Counted from the first letter of the stretch, positions 20,792 through 32,582 are shown. The stretch is 64,000 nucleotides of DNA from Pseudooctadecabacter sp. (GCF_020627745.1 NZ_JAHDGE010000002.1:17176-81175); one strand, 5' to 3'. Notes: generated by a model from the sequence alone, not told the origin. Numbers and translations are program-made.

Positions 20792-21054
20792 TGGCGGTGG
20801 GCGTCGGGTTTGTCTGGATCATTGCAGCCAATGTTCTCGCGCTTGTGCCCAGTCGCGACAATCACTGGACGCGGGCCTATGTGCTGATCGCGATCGGCAT
20901 TCCGTTGCTGGGCTGGATCACCTATGCCAACGGGCCCTTTATCGGCCTTGCCTTCTTGCTTGGCGGGGCGAGTGTGCTGCGCTGGCCGGTCATATATCTG
21001 GCGCGGTGGCTGCGGCGAACTGTCGGGTCTGCGGATCATGGAGGGGGTAAATGA
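20788..21054 (+). CDS. DUF2484-like small membrane protein (88 aa)
   Basis: Overlaps preceding gene by 4 bp; shares W-hydrophobic-A-ALxP, LLGW and FxxSxxRxPxxYxAR patterns with it. Confidence 0.65.
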   Translation: MMAVGVGFVWIIAANVLALVPSRDNHWTRAYVLIAIGIPLLGWITYANGPFIGLAFLLGGASVLRWPVIYLARWLRRTVGSADHGGGK

Positions 21055-21296
21055 GCCTTCTTTTGCTGGCTGCAGTGACGGCCTCCTTTGTGTTTGTGAT
21101 CTACACCGGTCTGTGGGGCGATCCTGCTTCGACATCGCTGATTGGTGCATATGTCGCCGCCAGCCTTGCGGCCTGGGCGTTGTCCATGGTGCGCAAGACA
21201 TGGTCTGCGCGGGTCAAATGGGCGTGGATCGGCCTGTCCCTTGTTGTGATTTACGTCATTTTGTCCGGCCCGCTGAATTTCCTGCGACTGGGTTAG
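21051..21296 (+). CDS. Small membrane protein (81 aa), unknown function
   Basis: 4-bp overlap with preceding gene; three predicted hydrophobic segments. Confidence 0.6.
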   Translation: MSLLLLAAVTASFVFVIYTGLWGDPASTSLIGAYVAASLAAWALSMVRKTWSARVKWAWIGLSLVVIYVILSGPLNFLRLG

Positions 21297-21337
21297 CGGT
21301 GCTTGGCACCGCGCCTGTCGCAGGCTAGGACGGGGCC

Positions 21338-22276
21338 ATGATACAGCTGACCGATCTTCCGCCCGTGCGCGGTACCGTGACCGCAAACCGCGACCTGTCG
21401 TCCCTGACGTGGATGCGCGTGGGCGGGCCTGCTGATGTGCTGTTCCAGCCGGCAGATATTGATGATTTGAGCACCTTTCTGGCCGCCTTGCCGAAGGATA
21501 TTCCGGTCTTTCCCATGGGGGTCGGGTCCAATCTGATCGTGCGGGACGGCGGCGTGCGCGGGGTCGTGATCCGTCTGGGGCGCGGGTTCAATGGGATTGC
21601 CTTTGACGGTGATCTGGTGCGCGCAGGCGCGGCGGCCCTTGATGCCCATGTGGCGCGTAAGGCTGCGGCTGAGGGTCTGAACCTGACGTTTTTGCGCACC
21701 ATTCCCGGCTCCATCGGGGGGGCTGTGCGGATGAACGCGGGCTGCTACGGAGATTATATGGCCGATGTGCTGCAAGAGGTCCGCGTGGTGCTGCGCGACG
21801 GCACTGTCCAGACGCTGGCGGCGGCGGAGCTGAACCTTGCCTATCGGTCCTCGGACCTGCCCGAAGGGGCTGTGTTGGTCGAGGCCACGTTGCGCGCCCC
21901 GCGGGAAGACGCGCAGGTGTTGGAAGACCGGATGGCCGCCCAACTGGCCAAACGCGATGAGACCCAGCCCACCAAGGACCGCACCGCAGGCAGCACGTTC
22001 CGTAATCCGTCAGGGTTTTCCAGCACGGGACGCGCCGATGACACCATGGACCTGAAGGCGTGGAAGGTCATTGATGACGCGGGCATGCGCGGCGCTGTGC
22101 GAGGCGGGGCGGTGATGAACACCATGCATTCCAATTTCCTGACCAATGCAGGTGGCGCCACGGCGGCGGACCTTGAAGGATTGGGTGAAGAGGTCCGAAA
22201 AAAGGTTTACGACACCAGTGGCATCACGCTACACTGGGAAATTATGAGGGTCGGCGAACCGGCCCCAAAGGACTGA
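21338..22276 (+). CDS. murB: UDP-N-acetylenolpyruvoylglucosamine reductase
   Basis: [55 protein letters not shown]. Confidence 0.94.
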   Translation: MIQLTDLPPVRGTVTANRDLSSLTWMRVGGPADVLFQPADIDDLSTFLAALPKDIPVFPMGVGSNLIVRDGGVRGVVIRLGRGFNGIAFDGDLVRAGAAALDAHVARKAAAEGLNLTFLRTIPGSIGGAVRMNAGCYGDYMADVLQEVRVVLRDGTVQTLAAAELNLAYRSSDLPEGAVLVEATLRAPREDAQVLEDRMAAQLAKRDETQPTKDRTAGSTFRNPSGFSSTGRADDTMDLKAWKVIDDAGMRGAVRGGAVMNTMHSNFLTNAGGATAADLEGLGEEVRKKVYDTSGITLHWEIMRVGEPAPKD

Positions 22277-22366
22277 TCCACCTGAACGGATCATAAGCCC
22301 CACAGGCAGGGGCCACGGCAAAGACAAATGATGGCCCGTCCAAAAGGGCCACGAAAGAGGCGGACA

Positions 22367-23281
22367 GTGTCGAGCAGGACACCCAAAACAGTCGCTGTCC
22401 TTTTGGGCGGCCCGTCGGCTGAACGTGAGGTATCCCTCAGTTCAGGGCGCGAATGTGCGGCCGCCTTGCGGACCGCCGGTTTTGACGTCGTGGAAATTGA
22501 TGCGGGCGCGGATTTGCCCGAACAGCTGAAGGCGGCAAAGCCGGATGTGGTGTTCAACGGATTGCACGGGCGCTGGTGCGAAGACGGCGTGGTGCAGGGC
22601 GTGCTGGAATGGATGCGGCTGCCCTATACCCATTCGGGCGTCATGGCCTCGGCCATCGCGATGGACAAACAAAAGACCAAAGACGTCTACCGCGCCGCAG
22701 GGCTGCCCTTTGTGGACAGCGTTCTGGCGACCAAGGACCAGATCGAAAGCACGCATATGATGGAACCACCTTACGTGGTCAAACCCTTCAACGAAGGGTC
22801 CAGCGTGGGCGTTTATATCGTGACCGAACGGGCCAATGGCACGCCGACCCTCGCGCCTGATCTGCCCGAGACGTTGATGGTCGAAACCTATGCGCCGGGG
22901 CGGGAACTCACGACCGCAGTGATGGACGGGCGTGCGCTGACGGTCACGGATATCATCACCGACGGCTGGTATGATTACGCCGCCAAATATGAAACCGGCG
23001 GGTCGCGTCATGTGATCCCTGCCGATATCCCCCAGCCGATTTTTGACGCTTGCATGGAATACGCCGTGCGCGCGCACAATGCTTTGGGGTGTCGCGGGAT
23101 GAGCCGCACAGATTTCCGCTGGGATGAAGCGCGCGGCCTTGAGGGCCTGATCCTTCTGGAAACGAACACCCAGCCGGGGATGACGCCCACGTCGCTGGCC
23201 CCTGAACAGGCGGCCCATTGCGGCATGTCGTTCCCGGATTTGATGGCTTGGATGGTGGAGGACGCGTCATGCGACCGATGA
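22367..23281 (+). CDS. ddl: D-alanine--D-alanine ligase
   Basis: [64 protein letters not shown] start at 22367 preceded by agagg; ORF opens at 22328. Confidence 0.92.
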   Translation: MSSRTPKTVAVLLGGPSAEREVSLSSGRECAAALRTAGFDVVEIDAGADLPEQLKAAKPDVVFNGLHGRWCEDGVVQGVLEWMRLPYTHSGVMASAIAMDKQKTKDVYRAAGLPFVDSVLATKDQIESTHMMEPPYVVKPFNEGSSVGVYIVTERANGTPTLAPDLPETLMVETYAPGRELTTAVMDGRALTVTDIITDGWYDYAAKYETGGSRHVIPADIPQPIFDACMEYAVRAHNALGCRGMSRTDFRWDEARGLEGLILLETNTQPGMTPTSLAPEQAAHCGMSFPDLMAWMVEDASCDR

Positions 23282-24150
23282 AGGCTGACCGCAAAGACCT
23301 GCCGCGCCGCGATCCGGCACCCAGCCGTTGGGGCTACCGCTATCAGCGGCTGATGCTGACACCGGGGTTCCGGCGGATGCTGCGGGTGGGCGTGCCTGCC
23401 TTGTTGATCGGCGGCATAGTTGCCGGATGGACGGCCCGTGATGCCAACCGCCAGATGATTGCCGATGCCTATGCGGATATGAAAACCCAGATCCAGCAGC
23501 GTGAGGAATTTCTGGTCAAGGTTATGGCCGTCGACGGGGCGGACGAGGGCCTTGCGGCAAATGTGCGCACGGTGTTGCCGGTGGAATTTCCGGTCTCCAG
23601 CTTTGATCTGAACCTTGAAGAGATGCGCCAGACGGTGGCGGCGCTTCCTGCGGTGGCTGAGGCATCGTTGCGGGTGCGGCCCGGCGGGATTTTGCAGGTG
23701 AATGTGACGCAGCGCCAACCGGTGGCGGTGTTCCGCGCGGCCGAAGGGCTTAAGCTGATCGACGGTGACGGCGTGTTGATCCGGTCTATTGTGGCACGCG
23801 CCGACCGTGCGGATTTGCCATTGATCACGGGGGACGGCGCCCGTGATGCTTTGACCGAGGGGCTTGAGATTTACCGCGTGGCGGGCCCCTTGGCCCCGCG
23901 CATGCGCGGCGTTGTTCGGATGGGGGAACGTCGTTGGGATGTGATCCTTGACAGCGGACAGCGCATTTTGTTGCCCACGGCCGATCCTGTGATCGCCTTT
24001 GAACGGGTGGTGGCCATGACGCAGGCGCAAGATTTGCTCGACCGGGATGTGGCCGTCGTCGATATGCGGCATCCGGCGCGGCCTACGATCAGAATGAACG
24101 AACAGGCGTTGACGAATTTGCGGCAGACAAGTGCGTCGGCGGAACAATAA
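23269..24150 (+). CDS. ftsQ: Cell division protein FtsQ
   Basis: Single TM then POTRA-like domain; position ddl-ftsQ-ftsA. Confidence 0.9.
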   Translation: MRPMKADRKDLPRRDPAPSRWGYRYQRLMLTPGFRRMLRVGVPALLIGGIVAGWTARDANRQMIADAYADMKTQIQQREEFLVKVMAVDGADEGLAANVRTVLPVEFPVSSFDLNLEEMRQTVAALPAVAEASLRVRPGGILQVNVTQRQPVAVFRAAEGLKLIDGDGVLIRSIVARADRADLPLITGDGARDALTEGLEIYRVAGPLAPRMRGVVRMGERRWDVILDSGQRILLPTADPVIAFERVVAMTQAQDLLDRDVAVVDMRHPARPTIRMNEQALTNLRQTSASAEQ

Positions 24151-24178
24151 AAAGACCATTCAGGCAGGTGTGTAGATT

Positions 24179-25513
24179 ATGAGAGACCTTTACCAATCCC
24201 AACGCGCCCAACGGGCCATGCGTCAGGCGGCCATGCAACGTGGTGTTGTGGCCATTCTGGACGTGGGGTCGTCAAAAATTGCCTGTCTGGTGTTGCGCTT
24301 TGATGGGCCTGAACATTTTGGCGACAGTGACGGTGTAGGGTCCATGGCGGGGCAATCATCGTTTCGGGTGATCGGCGCTGCGACGACGCGGTCGCGCGGG
24401 GTAAGGTTTGGTGAGATTGACGCCATGGCCGAAACCGAACGCGCCATCAGGACTGCTGTGCAAGCGGCCCAGAAAATGGCCAATGTGCGCGTGGATCATG
24501 TGATTGCCTGCCTTAGCGGCGGGCGTCCCCGGTCCTACGGGCTGGACGGACAGGTCGATGTGCAGGGCACGGTTGTGACGGAAGGCGACATTGGTCGTGT
24601 GCTGGCCGAATGCGATGTGCCTGACATCGGGGCAGGGCGCGAGGTGTTGCACGCCCAGCCGATTAACTTTGCCCTCGATCATCGCAGCGGCCTCGCCGAT
24701 CCGCGCGGGCAGATCGGGCAGACCCTGACGACCGATATGCACATGATGACCATCGAAGACAGCGTCATCGAAAACCTGCTCTACTGCATCAAACGGTGCG
24801 ATCTGGAATTGGCGGGCGTTGCATCCTCGGCCTATGCGGCGGGGATTTCGTCGCTGGTGGAAGACGAACAGGAACTTGGGGCGGCCTGCGTTGATATGGG
24901 CGGCGGGTCCACCGGTATTTCGATCTTTATGCGCAAACACATGATCTATTCCGACGCAGTGCGCATGGGCGGCGATCACGTGACCTCCGACATTTCCATG
25001 GGCCTGCAAGTGGCCCCCGCCATGGCCGAACGGATCAAGACATTCTACGGCGGGGTCCTTGCCACCGGCATGGACGACCGCGAAATGATTGAGGTCGGCA
25101 GCGACACCGGCGATTGGGAACATGACCGCCGCACGGTCAGCCGCGCCGAACTCATCGGGATTATGAAGCCCCGTGTTGAAGAAATTCTGGAGGAGGTCCG
25201 CGTCCGTCTGGATGCCGCAGGCTTTGAACATCTGCCCAGCCAGCAAATCGTGCTGACCGGGGGCGGCAGCCAAATTCCGGGGCTGGATGGTCTGGCCTCC
25301 AAAATCCTCGGCCAGCAGGTGCGCATCGGGCGGCCCTTGCGCGTGCAGGGCTTGCCGCAGGCGGCCACGGGGTCGGCGTTTTCGGCGGCTGTTGGCCTGT
25401 CTCTCTTTGCGGCGCACCCGCAAGACGAATGGTGGGATTTCGACATTCCGGCGGAAAAATACCCTGCGCGGTCCTTCAAACGTGCGGTCCGCTGGTTCAA
25501 AGAGAACTGGTGA
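24179..25513 (+). CDS. ftsA: Cell division protein FtsA
   Basis: VVAILDVGSSKIACLVLR; CVDMGGGSTGISIF; IVLTGGGSQIPGLDGLA. Confidence 0.95.
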   Translation: MRDLYQSQRAQRAMRQAAMQRGVVAILDVGSSKIACLVLRFDGPEHFGDSDGVGSMAGQSSFRVIGAATTRSRGVRFGEIDAMAETERAIRTAVQAAQKMANVRVDHVIACLSGGRPRSYGLDGQVDVQGTVVTEGDIGRVLAECDVPDIGAGREVLHAQPINFALDHRSGLADPRGQIGQTLTTDMHMMTIEDSVIENLLYCIKRCDLELAGVASSAYAAGISSLVEDEQELGAACVDMGGGSTGISIFMRKHMIYSDAVRMGGDHVTSDISMGLQVAPAMAERIKTFYGGVLATGMDDREMIEVGSDTGDWEHDRRTVSRAELIGIMKPRVEEILEEVRVRLDAAGFEHLPSQQIVLTGGGSQIPGLDGLASKILGQQVRIGRPLRVQGLPQAATGSAFSAAVGLSLFAAHPQDEWWDFDIPAEKYPARSFKRAVRWFKENW

Positions 25514-25690
25514 TACGCAAGATTTCGCCTAAAACCCCAAATACGGCGAAAAATCACGGGCGACGCCCCACATTTTGCGGTGTTTTTGCGTTTTTTCCGT
25601 GACCATTCCGGCCAAGACCGTTAGGGTTTTGGGAAGATTCAGGCAAATACGCCCGGTGGGACGGGCCAAACAAAACAGGCGGACAGACAC

Positions 25691-27283
25691 ATGACATTGA
25701 ACCTTTCCATGCCCGGTCAGGAAGAATTGAAGCCCCGCATCACCGTGTTCGGTGTGGGGGGCGCTGGCGGCAACGCGGTCAACAACATGATCGAACAGCA
25801 GCTGGAAGGCGTTGAATTTGTTGTTGCAAACACCGACGCGCAGGCACTGCAACAGTCCCGGTCGGATGCGAAAATCCAGATGGGCGTGAAAGTCACCGAA
25901 GGTCTGGGCGCAGGCGCACGGGCCACCGTGGGCGCCGCTGCCGCCGAAGAATCAATCGAACAGATCGTCGATCATCTGGCAGGTGCGCATATGTGTTTCA
26001 TCACCGCCGGTATGGGCGGGGGCACCGGCACAGGGGCCGCGCCGATCATCGCGCAGGCCGCCCGTGAATTGGGTGTCCTGACCGTGGGCGTTGTGACCAA
26101 GCCGTTCCAGTTCGAAGGCGGCAAGCGCATGAAGCAGGCCGAAGACGGCGTCGAGGCGCTGCAAAAGGTCGTCGATACGCTGATTATCATTCCCAACCAG
26201 AACCTGTTCCGCCTCGCCAACGAAAACACCACCTTCACCGAGGCGTTCAGCCTCGCCGATGATGTGCTCTACCAAGGTGTCAAAGGCGTGACCGATCTGA
26301 TGGTCCGTCCGGGTCTCATCAACCTCGACTTTGCGGACGTGCGCGCTGTGATGGACGAAATGGGCAAAGCCATGATGGGCACGGGTGAGGCCGACGGCCC
26401 CGATCGCGCCGTTCAGGCTGCCGAAAAGGCCATCGCCAACCCGCTGCTGGACGAAATTTCGCTGGAAGGCGCGCGTGGCGTGTTGATCAACATCACCGGC
26501 GGCTACGATCTGACCTTGTTCGAACTGGACGAAGCGGCCAACAAGATCCGCGAAAAAGTCGATCCAGAGGCGAACATCATCGTGGGGTCCACGCTGGACA
26601 CCGACATGGAAGGCAAGATGCGCGTCAGCGTTGTGGCCACCGGCATTGATGCTGTCGCCAAGCCCCATGACATCCCCGTGCCACGCCGCCCCATGGCCGC
26701 CCCTTTGACCCAGCAGGTGACGGCTGAAGTGAAAGAAGAAGCGCCTGCCGCTGTGGTCGAAGCCCCTGCGCCCGCCGCCGAAGTTGAAGCGCCTGCACCG
26801 CAGGTCGCAGCCGAGGCCGCACCAGAGCCGTCCCTGTTCGACGCGGCCCCTGTCGCCGCGCCGACGTTTGACGCGCCCGCCGCCGCAGCAGCCGCCGAAG
26901 CGGACCTGCCACCGGCAGCCTACCAGCCCCGTCCGGAGCCTGCGATCGACGCGCCGGTTGACGGCTTCGTGGCCCCGCAGCGCCCTGCCGTTGGCACGCC
27001 AAGCCAAGAAACGCTTGATCGTTTGCGCACTGCAGCAGCACGGTCCGCACCTGCGGCCCCAACTGCCGCACCTGCGGAATCCGAAGATGCGGCAAAGCCC
27101 CGCATGGGCGGTTTGAACAGCCTGATCAGCCGGATGACCGGCCAGCAGGGCGAAGGTCAGGCAAAGGAGCGGCCCCAGCCGCCGGTTGCGTCGCTGCGCG
27201 AGGATCCGACGACTCAGCCCGAGGCCGACGAAGATCAGGAACGGATTGAAATTCCGGCATTCCTGCGCCGTCAGGCAAACTGA
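25691..27283 (+). CDS. ftsZ: Cell division protein FtsZ
   Basis: [36 protein letters not shown]; long Ala/Pro-rich linker; C-terminal [13 protein letters not shown]. Confidence 0.97.
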   Translation: MTLNLSMPGQEELKPRITVFGVGGAGGNAVNNMIEQQLEGVEFVVANTDAQALQQSRSDAKIQMGVKVTEGLGAGARATVGAAAAEESIEQIVDHLAGAHMCFITAGMGGGTGTGAAPIIAQAARELGVLTVGVVTKPFQFEGGKRMKQAEDGVEALQKVVDTLIIIPNQNLFRLANENTTFTEAFSLADDVLYQGVKGVTDLMVRPGLINLDFADVRAVMDEMGKAMMGTGEADGPDRAVQAAEKAIANPLLDEISLEGARGVLINITGGYDLTLFELDEAANKIREKVDPEANIIVGSTLDTDMEGKMRVSVVATGIDAVAKPHDIPVPRRPMAAPLTQQVTAEVKEEAPAAVVEAPAPAAEVEAPAPQVAAEAAPEPSLFDAAPVAAPTFDAPAAAAAAEADLPPAAYQPRPEPAIDAPVDGFVAPQRPAVGTPSQETLDRLRTAAARSAPAAPTAAPAESEDAAKPRMGGLNSLISRMTGQQGEGQAKERPQPPVASLREDPTTQPEADEDQERIEIPAFLRRQAN

Positions 27284-27316
27284 TCCGACAGTGACGTAAG
27301 GTCACAATTTATTGGG

Positions 27317-27345
27317 AAAGGCCGCCGAAGGGCGGCCTTTTTTAT
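27317..27345 (+). terminator. Rho-independent terminator downstream of ftsZ
   Basis: aaaggccgcc gaag ggcggcctttttta. Confidence 0.85.
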
Positions 27346-27492
27346 TGTAAATACAGCGACTTGCCGCGCTGCAGCGAATATTTTGGCGGCTTTGTGCCGG
27401 ATTGTGACAGTTGTGTTTCAGACCGTTGCAAACTGTGTGTTGAGGCCGGTGCCCGCCATCCTTAGGTCTTTATCAACCAAAAGGAGACGTTC

Positions 27493-28410
27493 GTGCAAAC
27501 CACGCTGGACACCACTGTCGCATTCGAAGGAAAGGGCCTGCATACGGGCGCTTTCGCGTCTGCTGTGGTGCGACCGGCCCCTGCGGATCACGGGATTGTC
27601 TTTCGCCGGACCGATGTGTCGGAAAATGCGGACGTTCCGGCGCTGTGGTCCAACGTCATTGTGTCCCCCCTCAACACCCGGATTGAAAATGCCGCCGGCA
27701 CCAAAGTGTCGACGATTGAACATATCATGGCGGCGTTGGCGGGCTGTGGCATTCACAACGCACTGATCGAAGTCAGCGGGCCGGAAGTGCCGATCCTTGA
27801 CGGGTCTGCGGCAGAGTTTGTCGAAGGCTTCATGCGGGCAGGGCTGCGGTCCATGTCGGCCCCGCTGCGCGTGATCGAGGTTCTGAAACCGGTCACCGTG
27901 ACGGTCGGCGGGGCGACGGCCACGCTGGCACCAGCGGACACGTTGCACATCGCATTCGAGATTGATTTCGCAGACCGCGCCATAGGCCACCAGACGAAGA
28001 CATTGAACATGTCGAACGGCGCATTCGTGCGTGAATTGTGCGACAGCCGCACGTTCTGCCGGTCGTCGGATGTAGATGCCATGCGCGCCCAGGGTCTGGC
28101 GTTGGGCGGGACGCTGGAAAATGCGGTCGTTGTGGATGGTGCAGATGTCCTCAGCCCTGGTGGCTTGCGCCACCGCGATGAGGCTGTGCGCCATAAGATG
28201 TTGGACGCATTGGGTGATTTGTACACGGCCGGCGCGCCGATCCTTGGCCGGTATACGGGACAGAAAGCCGGTCACGCCGTGACGAATGCCCTGTTGCGTG
28301 CCCTGTTTGACGATCCTGACGCATGGGGCTGGGCCGTGGCGGATGCGGCGACCGCAGCGCGGTTGCCCGGTGTTGGAATCCGCTGGTCCGACCTTCCTGC
28401 GGTTGCATAA
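27493..28410 (+). CDS. lpxC: UDP-3-O-acyl-N-acetylglucosamine deacetylase
   Basis: FEGKGLHTGAFASAVVRPAPADHGIVFRR; TIEHIMAALAGCGI; GTG start after aaggag. Confidence 0.95.
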   Translation: MQTTLDTTVAFEGKGLHTGAFASAVVRPAPADHGIVFRRTDVSENADVPALWSNVIVSPLNTRIENAAGTKVSTIEHIMAALAGCGIHNALIEVSGPEVPILDGSAAEFVEGFMRAGLRSMSAPLRVIEVLKPVTVTVGGATATLAPADTLHIAFEIDFADRAIGHQTKTLNMSNGAFVRELCDSRTFCRSSDVDAMRAQGLALGGTLENAVVVDGADVLSPGGLRHRDEAVRHKMLDALGDLYTAGAPILGRYTGQKAGHAVTNALLRALFDDPDAWGWAVADAATAARLPGVGIRWSDLPAVA

Positions 28411-28513
28411 GCGTGATCGCGCAAAAGGCATTTTTCCTCTCATTTTTCTGTGCTAGACCCGTCGTAACCGAAGGCTATCTTCGGATCAGACATTGACGCG
28501 GGGGCGCCTTTTC

Positions 28514-29365
28514 ATGATGGGCCGCAGCAGTACATCACTTCGATTTGGCCTGATTGCAGGCACCTTGGCTCTTGGCCTGCTGGCGGGGTGTGGCGGGTTC
28601 GACAGCCGTGCCGAAGGCGCGCTTGACGGCTACACCGCGCAAGAAATTTTCGAGCGCGGGGAATATGAACTGGCCCAAGGGGACGCCGATGACGCGGCCT
28701 TTTATTTCGGTGAAATCGAGCGGCTTTATCCCTATTCGGAATGGGCCAAACGCGCGCTGATCATGCAGGCGTTTGCCTATCACCGTGATCAGGATTATCC
28801 CAATTCACGGGCTTCGGCCCAGCGTTACATCGACTTTTACCCTGTCGATGAAGATGCGGCCTATGCCCAGTATTTGCTGGCGCTGTCCTATTACGACCAG
28901 ATTGACGAAGTGGGCCGCGATCAGGGGCTGACATTCCAGGCGTTGCAAGCGCTGCGCGTTGTGATCGAACGCTATCCCGACAGCGAATATGCGCAGTCGT
29001 CTGTCCTGAAGTTCGATCTGGCGTTTGACCACCTTGCCGCCAAAGAGATGGAGATCGGTCGGTTCTACCTGAAACGCGATCACTTTGCCGCTGCCGTGAA
29101 CCGGTTCCGCACGGTGGTCGAGGATTTCCAGACCACATCCCACACGCCGGAGGCGCTGCACCGTTTGGTGGAATCCTACCTGTCACTGGGTCTGGTCGAA
29201 GAGGCGCAGACCGCCGGTGCCATCCTTGGGTTCAACTACCAGTCCACCGAATGGTATGAAGACAGCTTTGCCTTGTTGACCGGTCAGGGGCTTGAACCGC
29301 AAGTTCTGGGCGACAACTGGCTGGCTGCGATTTATCGCCAGATGGTGCGTGGCGAATGGCTCTGA
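28514..29365 (+). CDS. bamD: Outer membrane protein assembly factor BamD
   Basis: Lipoprotein signal GLLAGCGG; TPR-like YELAQGDADDAAFYFGEIERLYPYSEWAKRAL. Confidence 0.9.
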   Translation: MMGRSSTSLRFGLIAGTLALGLLAGCGGFDSRAEGALDGYTAQEIFERGEYELAQGDADDAAFYFGEIERLYPYSEWAKRALIMQAFAYHRDQDYPNSRASAQRYIDFYPVDEDAAYAQYLLALSYYDQIDEVGRDQGLTFQALQALRVVIERYPDSEYAQSSVLKFDLAFDHLAAKEMEIGRFYLKRDHFAAAVNRFRTVVEDFQTTSHTPEALHRLVESYLSLGLVEEAQTAGAILGFNYQSTEWYEDSFALLTGQGLEPQVLGDNWLAAIYRQMVRGEWL

Positions 29366-29400
29366 TGGGGGAGGCGGGGTAACCCCCCGCCCTGTGCGAC

Positions 29401-31050
29401 ATGCTGCGCCATCTTGATATCCGCGACATGCTGATCATTGACCGGTTGGAGCTTGCGTTCCAGCCCGGCCTGAATGTGCTGACGGGTGAAACCGGTGCGG
29501 GCAAGTCCATCTTGCTGGATTCACTTGGTTTTGTTCTGGGCTGGCGGGGCCGTGCCGAACTGGTGCGCCAAGGGGCCGAACAGGGGGAAGTCACGGCAGA
29601 GTTCGATTTGCCCGACACCCATCCCGCATGGGACGTGTTGCGGGAGGCCGGTTTTACCTATGACGACGCGCTGATCCTGCGCCGCATCAACACCCGCGAC
29701 GGTCGCAAGACCGCGTGGATCAATGACCGGCGCGTGAGTGGCGACATCCTGCGGCGTGTGTCTGAAACTCTCGTCGAATTGCACGGCCAGCACGATGATC
29801 GCGGACTTCTCAACCCCCGTGGGCACCGGATGTTGCTGGATGATTTCGGTGGGCTGACGGCCAAGATCGCCAAGGTCCGCACCGCGTGGCGCGCGCTTAG
29901 CGATGCGCGCAAGGCACTTGTGGCGGCTGAGGCGCGGGTGGCCGAATTGCAAGCGGAAGAGGAGTTTTTGCGCCATGCGGTGGCGGAGCTGGACAAGCTG
30001 TCGCCCGAGGCTGGCGAAGACGCGACCCTTGATCAACAACGCCGCCGGATGCAGGCCGCCGAGAAGATCGGCGAAGACATTTCCAAGGCATATCAGGCGC
30101 TTGGCCTGCAAGGGGCCGAAGGTATGTTGGGTGACGCGGCGCGTTGGCTGTCAGATGCGGCAGGGCAGGCGGACGGCACATTGGAGGGGGCCTTGGCCGC
30201 CCTTGATCGCGCGATGACCGAATTGAGCGAGGCGCAATCGGGTGTTGAGGCCTGTATGGACGCGCTGGCCTTTAACCCCCACGAACTGGAACAGATCGAA
30301 GAACGGCTGTTTGCCATTCGCGGTCTGGCCCGCAAGCATGATGTTCTGCCGGATGAATTGGGCACCTTTGCCGATGATTTGCGCGCACGGCTGACGGCCT
30401 TGGACCAAGGCGCGTCCGATCTGGCCGATTTAACGGCTGCCGTCACGGCGGCGCAGGCGCATTACGACACGGCGGCGGATGATCTGACGGCAGCGCGCAC
30501 AAAGGCCGCCAAGGCGTTGGATACCGCCATGGCCAAAGAACTCGCCCCGCTGAAAATGGAACGCGCGGTCTTTGTCACCAATGTCGGTCCCGCAGAGGCA
30601 GGCCCCGACGGCGTGGACGAGGTGGCCTTTACCGTCGCCACCAACCCCGGTGCCCCTGCGGGGCCCATCGGCAAGATCGCCTCTGGCGGTGAACTCAGCC
30701 GGTTTTTGCTGGCGTTGAAGGTGTGCCTGACGGGGACGGACTCGGGTCTGACCTTGATCTTCGATGAGATTGATCGCGGCGTTGGCGGGGCCACGGCCGA
30801 CGCCGTGGGGCGGCGGTTGTCACAGTTGGCGGGGCAGGGACAGGTGCTGGTCGTGACCCATAGCCCGCAAGTGGCGGCCCTTGGGGATCATCACTGGCGT
30901 GTCGAAAAGCGTCAGACAAAGGACGCGACGCTGTCGACGGTGGTCGGCCTGTCCGAGGGCGACCGCGTGGATGAAATTGCCCGTATGATCTCAGGTGATC
31001 GGATCACGGATGAGGCCCGCGCGGCGGCGAAATCCCTTCTGGTCGCGTGA
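29401..31050 (+). CDS. recN: DNA repair protein RecN
   Basis: MLRHLDIRDMLIIDRLELAFQPGLNVLTGETGAGKSILLDSLGFVLG; FDEIDRGVGGATADAVGRRL. Confidence 0.95.
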   Translation: MLRHLDIRDMLIIDRLELAFQPGLNVLTGETGAGKSILLDSLGFVLGWRGRAELVRQGAEQGEVTAEFDLPDTHPAWDVLREAGFTYDDALILRRINTRDGRKTAWINDRRVSGDILRRVSETLVELHGQHDDRGLLNPRGHRMLLDDFGGLTAKIAKVRTAWRALSDARKALVAAEARVAELQAEEEFLRHAVAELDKLSPEAGEDATLDQQRRRMQAAEKIGEDISKAYQALGLQGAEGMLGDAARWLSDAAGQADGTLEGALAALDRAMTELSEAQSGVEACMDALAFNPHELEQIEERLFAIRGLARKHDVLPDELGTFADDLRARLTALDQGASDLADLTAAVTAAQAHYDTAADDLTAARTKAAKALDTAMAKELAPLKMERAVFVTNVGPAEAGPDGVDEVAFTVATNPGAPAGPIGKIASGGELSRFLLALKVCLTGTDSGLTLIFDEIDRGVGGATADAVGRRLSQLAGQGQVLVVTHSPQVAALGDHHWRVEKRQTKDATLSTVVGLSEGDRVDEIARMISGDRITDEARAAAKSLLVA

Positions 31051-31138
31051 CCGCGTCAGATTGAAAATCCGGCAGGAATCGCCCTATCTTCGGTCCCATC
31101 GACGCCAAAAATGTTCGAAATAGACAAGCCGAATTGGC

Positions 31139-32515
31139 CTAGCCGTTGATGCGCACGACCTTGCCGGGGTTCAGGATGTTCTGCGGATCCATGGCGCGTT
31201 TGATCAAAGCCATGACGTCCCATCCGGTCCCGTGTTCAGCGCCCATAAAATCCAGTTTGCCCATGCCCACACCGTGTTCGCCGGTCACGGTTCCGCCCAA
31301 GGCCAGCGCACGGTCGGCCATCCGGTTGGACAGGTCCTTGGCCGCCGCGCGTTCCTCGGCGCTGTCGGGGTCGATTAACAGGATCGCATGAAAATTCCCG
31401 TCCCCCACATGGCCTAGAATTGGGGCCGGAATGGGCGAGGCGTCGATGTCCGCTTGGGTTTCCGCAATCGCCTGCGCCATGGCACTGATCGGCACGCAAA
31501 CGTCCGTGACGATGGCCTTTGCGCCCTTGCGCCACCCCAGAATGGCCCAATAGGCGTGGTGCCGCATCCGCCAAAGCCGCGTGCGGTCTTCGGGGCGGGT
31601 GGCCCAATCGAAATCGGACCCTCCGAATTCAGCCGCAATTTCACCAAACCGCGCGACGTGTTCGGCCACGCCCGTGTCCGATCCGTGAAATTCGACCATC
31701 AGATGGGGCGTTTCTGGAAAGGTCGCGCCGGAATGGGCGTTGACGGCGACCACGCTGGCCGTGTCGAGAAATTCGATCCGCGCCATGGGGATGCCCATGG
31801 CGATGGTGGCCGTCACAGCGGCAATGGCGTCGTCGATTGTGCCGAAGGCGCAGGTGGCGGCGGCGACGGCTTCGGGCTGTCCCTGCAGGCGCAGGGTCAA
31901 TTCTGTGATCAGGCCCAATGTGCCCTCGGACCCGACCATCAGGGCGGTCAGATCATAGCCCGCGCTGGATTTGCGCGCGCCTGATCCGGTGCGGATGATC
32001 CTGCCATCGGCCAACACGACCTCCAACGCCAGCACGTTGTCGCGCATGGTCCCGTAGCGCACGGCGGTTGTCCCGCTGGCACGGGTCGCGGCCATGCCGC
32101 CCAGCGATGCGTTGGCACCGGGATCAACCGGAAAAAACAGGCCGGTGGCGCGCAGGGCGTCGTTCAGCGCCTCACGTGTGATGCCGGGCTGGACGCGGAC
32201 GGTCATGTCCTCTGCGCGGACCTCGACCACCTCGGCCATGTTGCGGAAATCAACGGTGACGCCGCCTTGAATGGCCGATGTGTGCCCCTCTAGCGATGTT
32301 CCCGCGCCGTATCCGATCACGGGGCAGGCGTGGTCGGCACAGATTGCCACGATCTGCGACACCTCGCCGGTGTTCTGCGGATAGGCGACCGCATCGGGCG
32401 GGGTCACGGCAAAGTGCGTTTCCGACTGGCCGTGCGCATCCAGATCGGACTTGGACAGCGACAGCCGATCGCCTAACAAAGAACGGAGCGCATGGAGCGC
32501 GGTTTCGATGGACAT
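31139..32515 (-). CDS. FAD-binding oxidase (GlcD / D-lactate dehydrogenase-like)
   Basis: VIGYGAGTSLEGHTSAIQGGVTVDFRNM; DPGANASLGGMAATRASGTTAVRYG; GEHGVGMGK. Confidence 0.9.
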   Translation of the reverse strand: MSIETALHALRSLLGDRLSLSKSDLDAHGQSETHFAVTPPDAVAYPQNTGEVSQIVAICADHACPVIGYGAGTSLEGHTSAIQGGVTVDFRNMAEVVEVRAEDMTVRVQPGITREALNDALRATGLFFPVDPGANASLGGMAATRASGTTAVRYGTMRDNVLALEVVLADGRIIRTGSGARKSSAGYDLTALMVGSEGTLGLITELTLRLQGQPEAVAAATCAFGTIDDAIAAVTATIAMGIPMARIEFLDTASVVAVNAHSGATFPETPHLMVEFHGSDTGVAEHVARFGEIAAEFGGSDFDWATRPEDRTRLWRMRHHAYWAILGWRKGAKAIVTDVCVPISAMAQAIAETQADIDASPIPAPILGHVGDGNFHAILLIDPDSAEERAAAKDLSNRMADRALALGGTVTGEHGVGMGKLDFMGAEHGTGWDVMALIKRAMDPQNILNPGKVVRING

Positions 32516-32582
32516 AAATCCCCCATTCCAATCGCCGAAAGTCTAGACCAGCCGTGCGCCAAGGAAAAGCAAAGGGGCTGCG

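Noticed and set aside
25952-27007. 351-aa minus-strand ORF opposite ftsZ
   Set aside because: His/Arg/Gly-rich shadow ORF; ftsZ on the plus strand is unambiguous.
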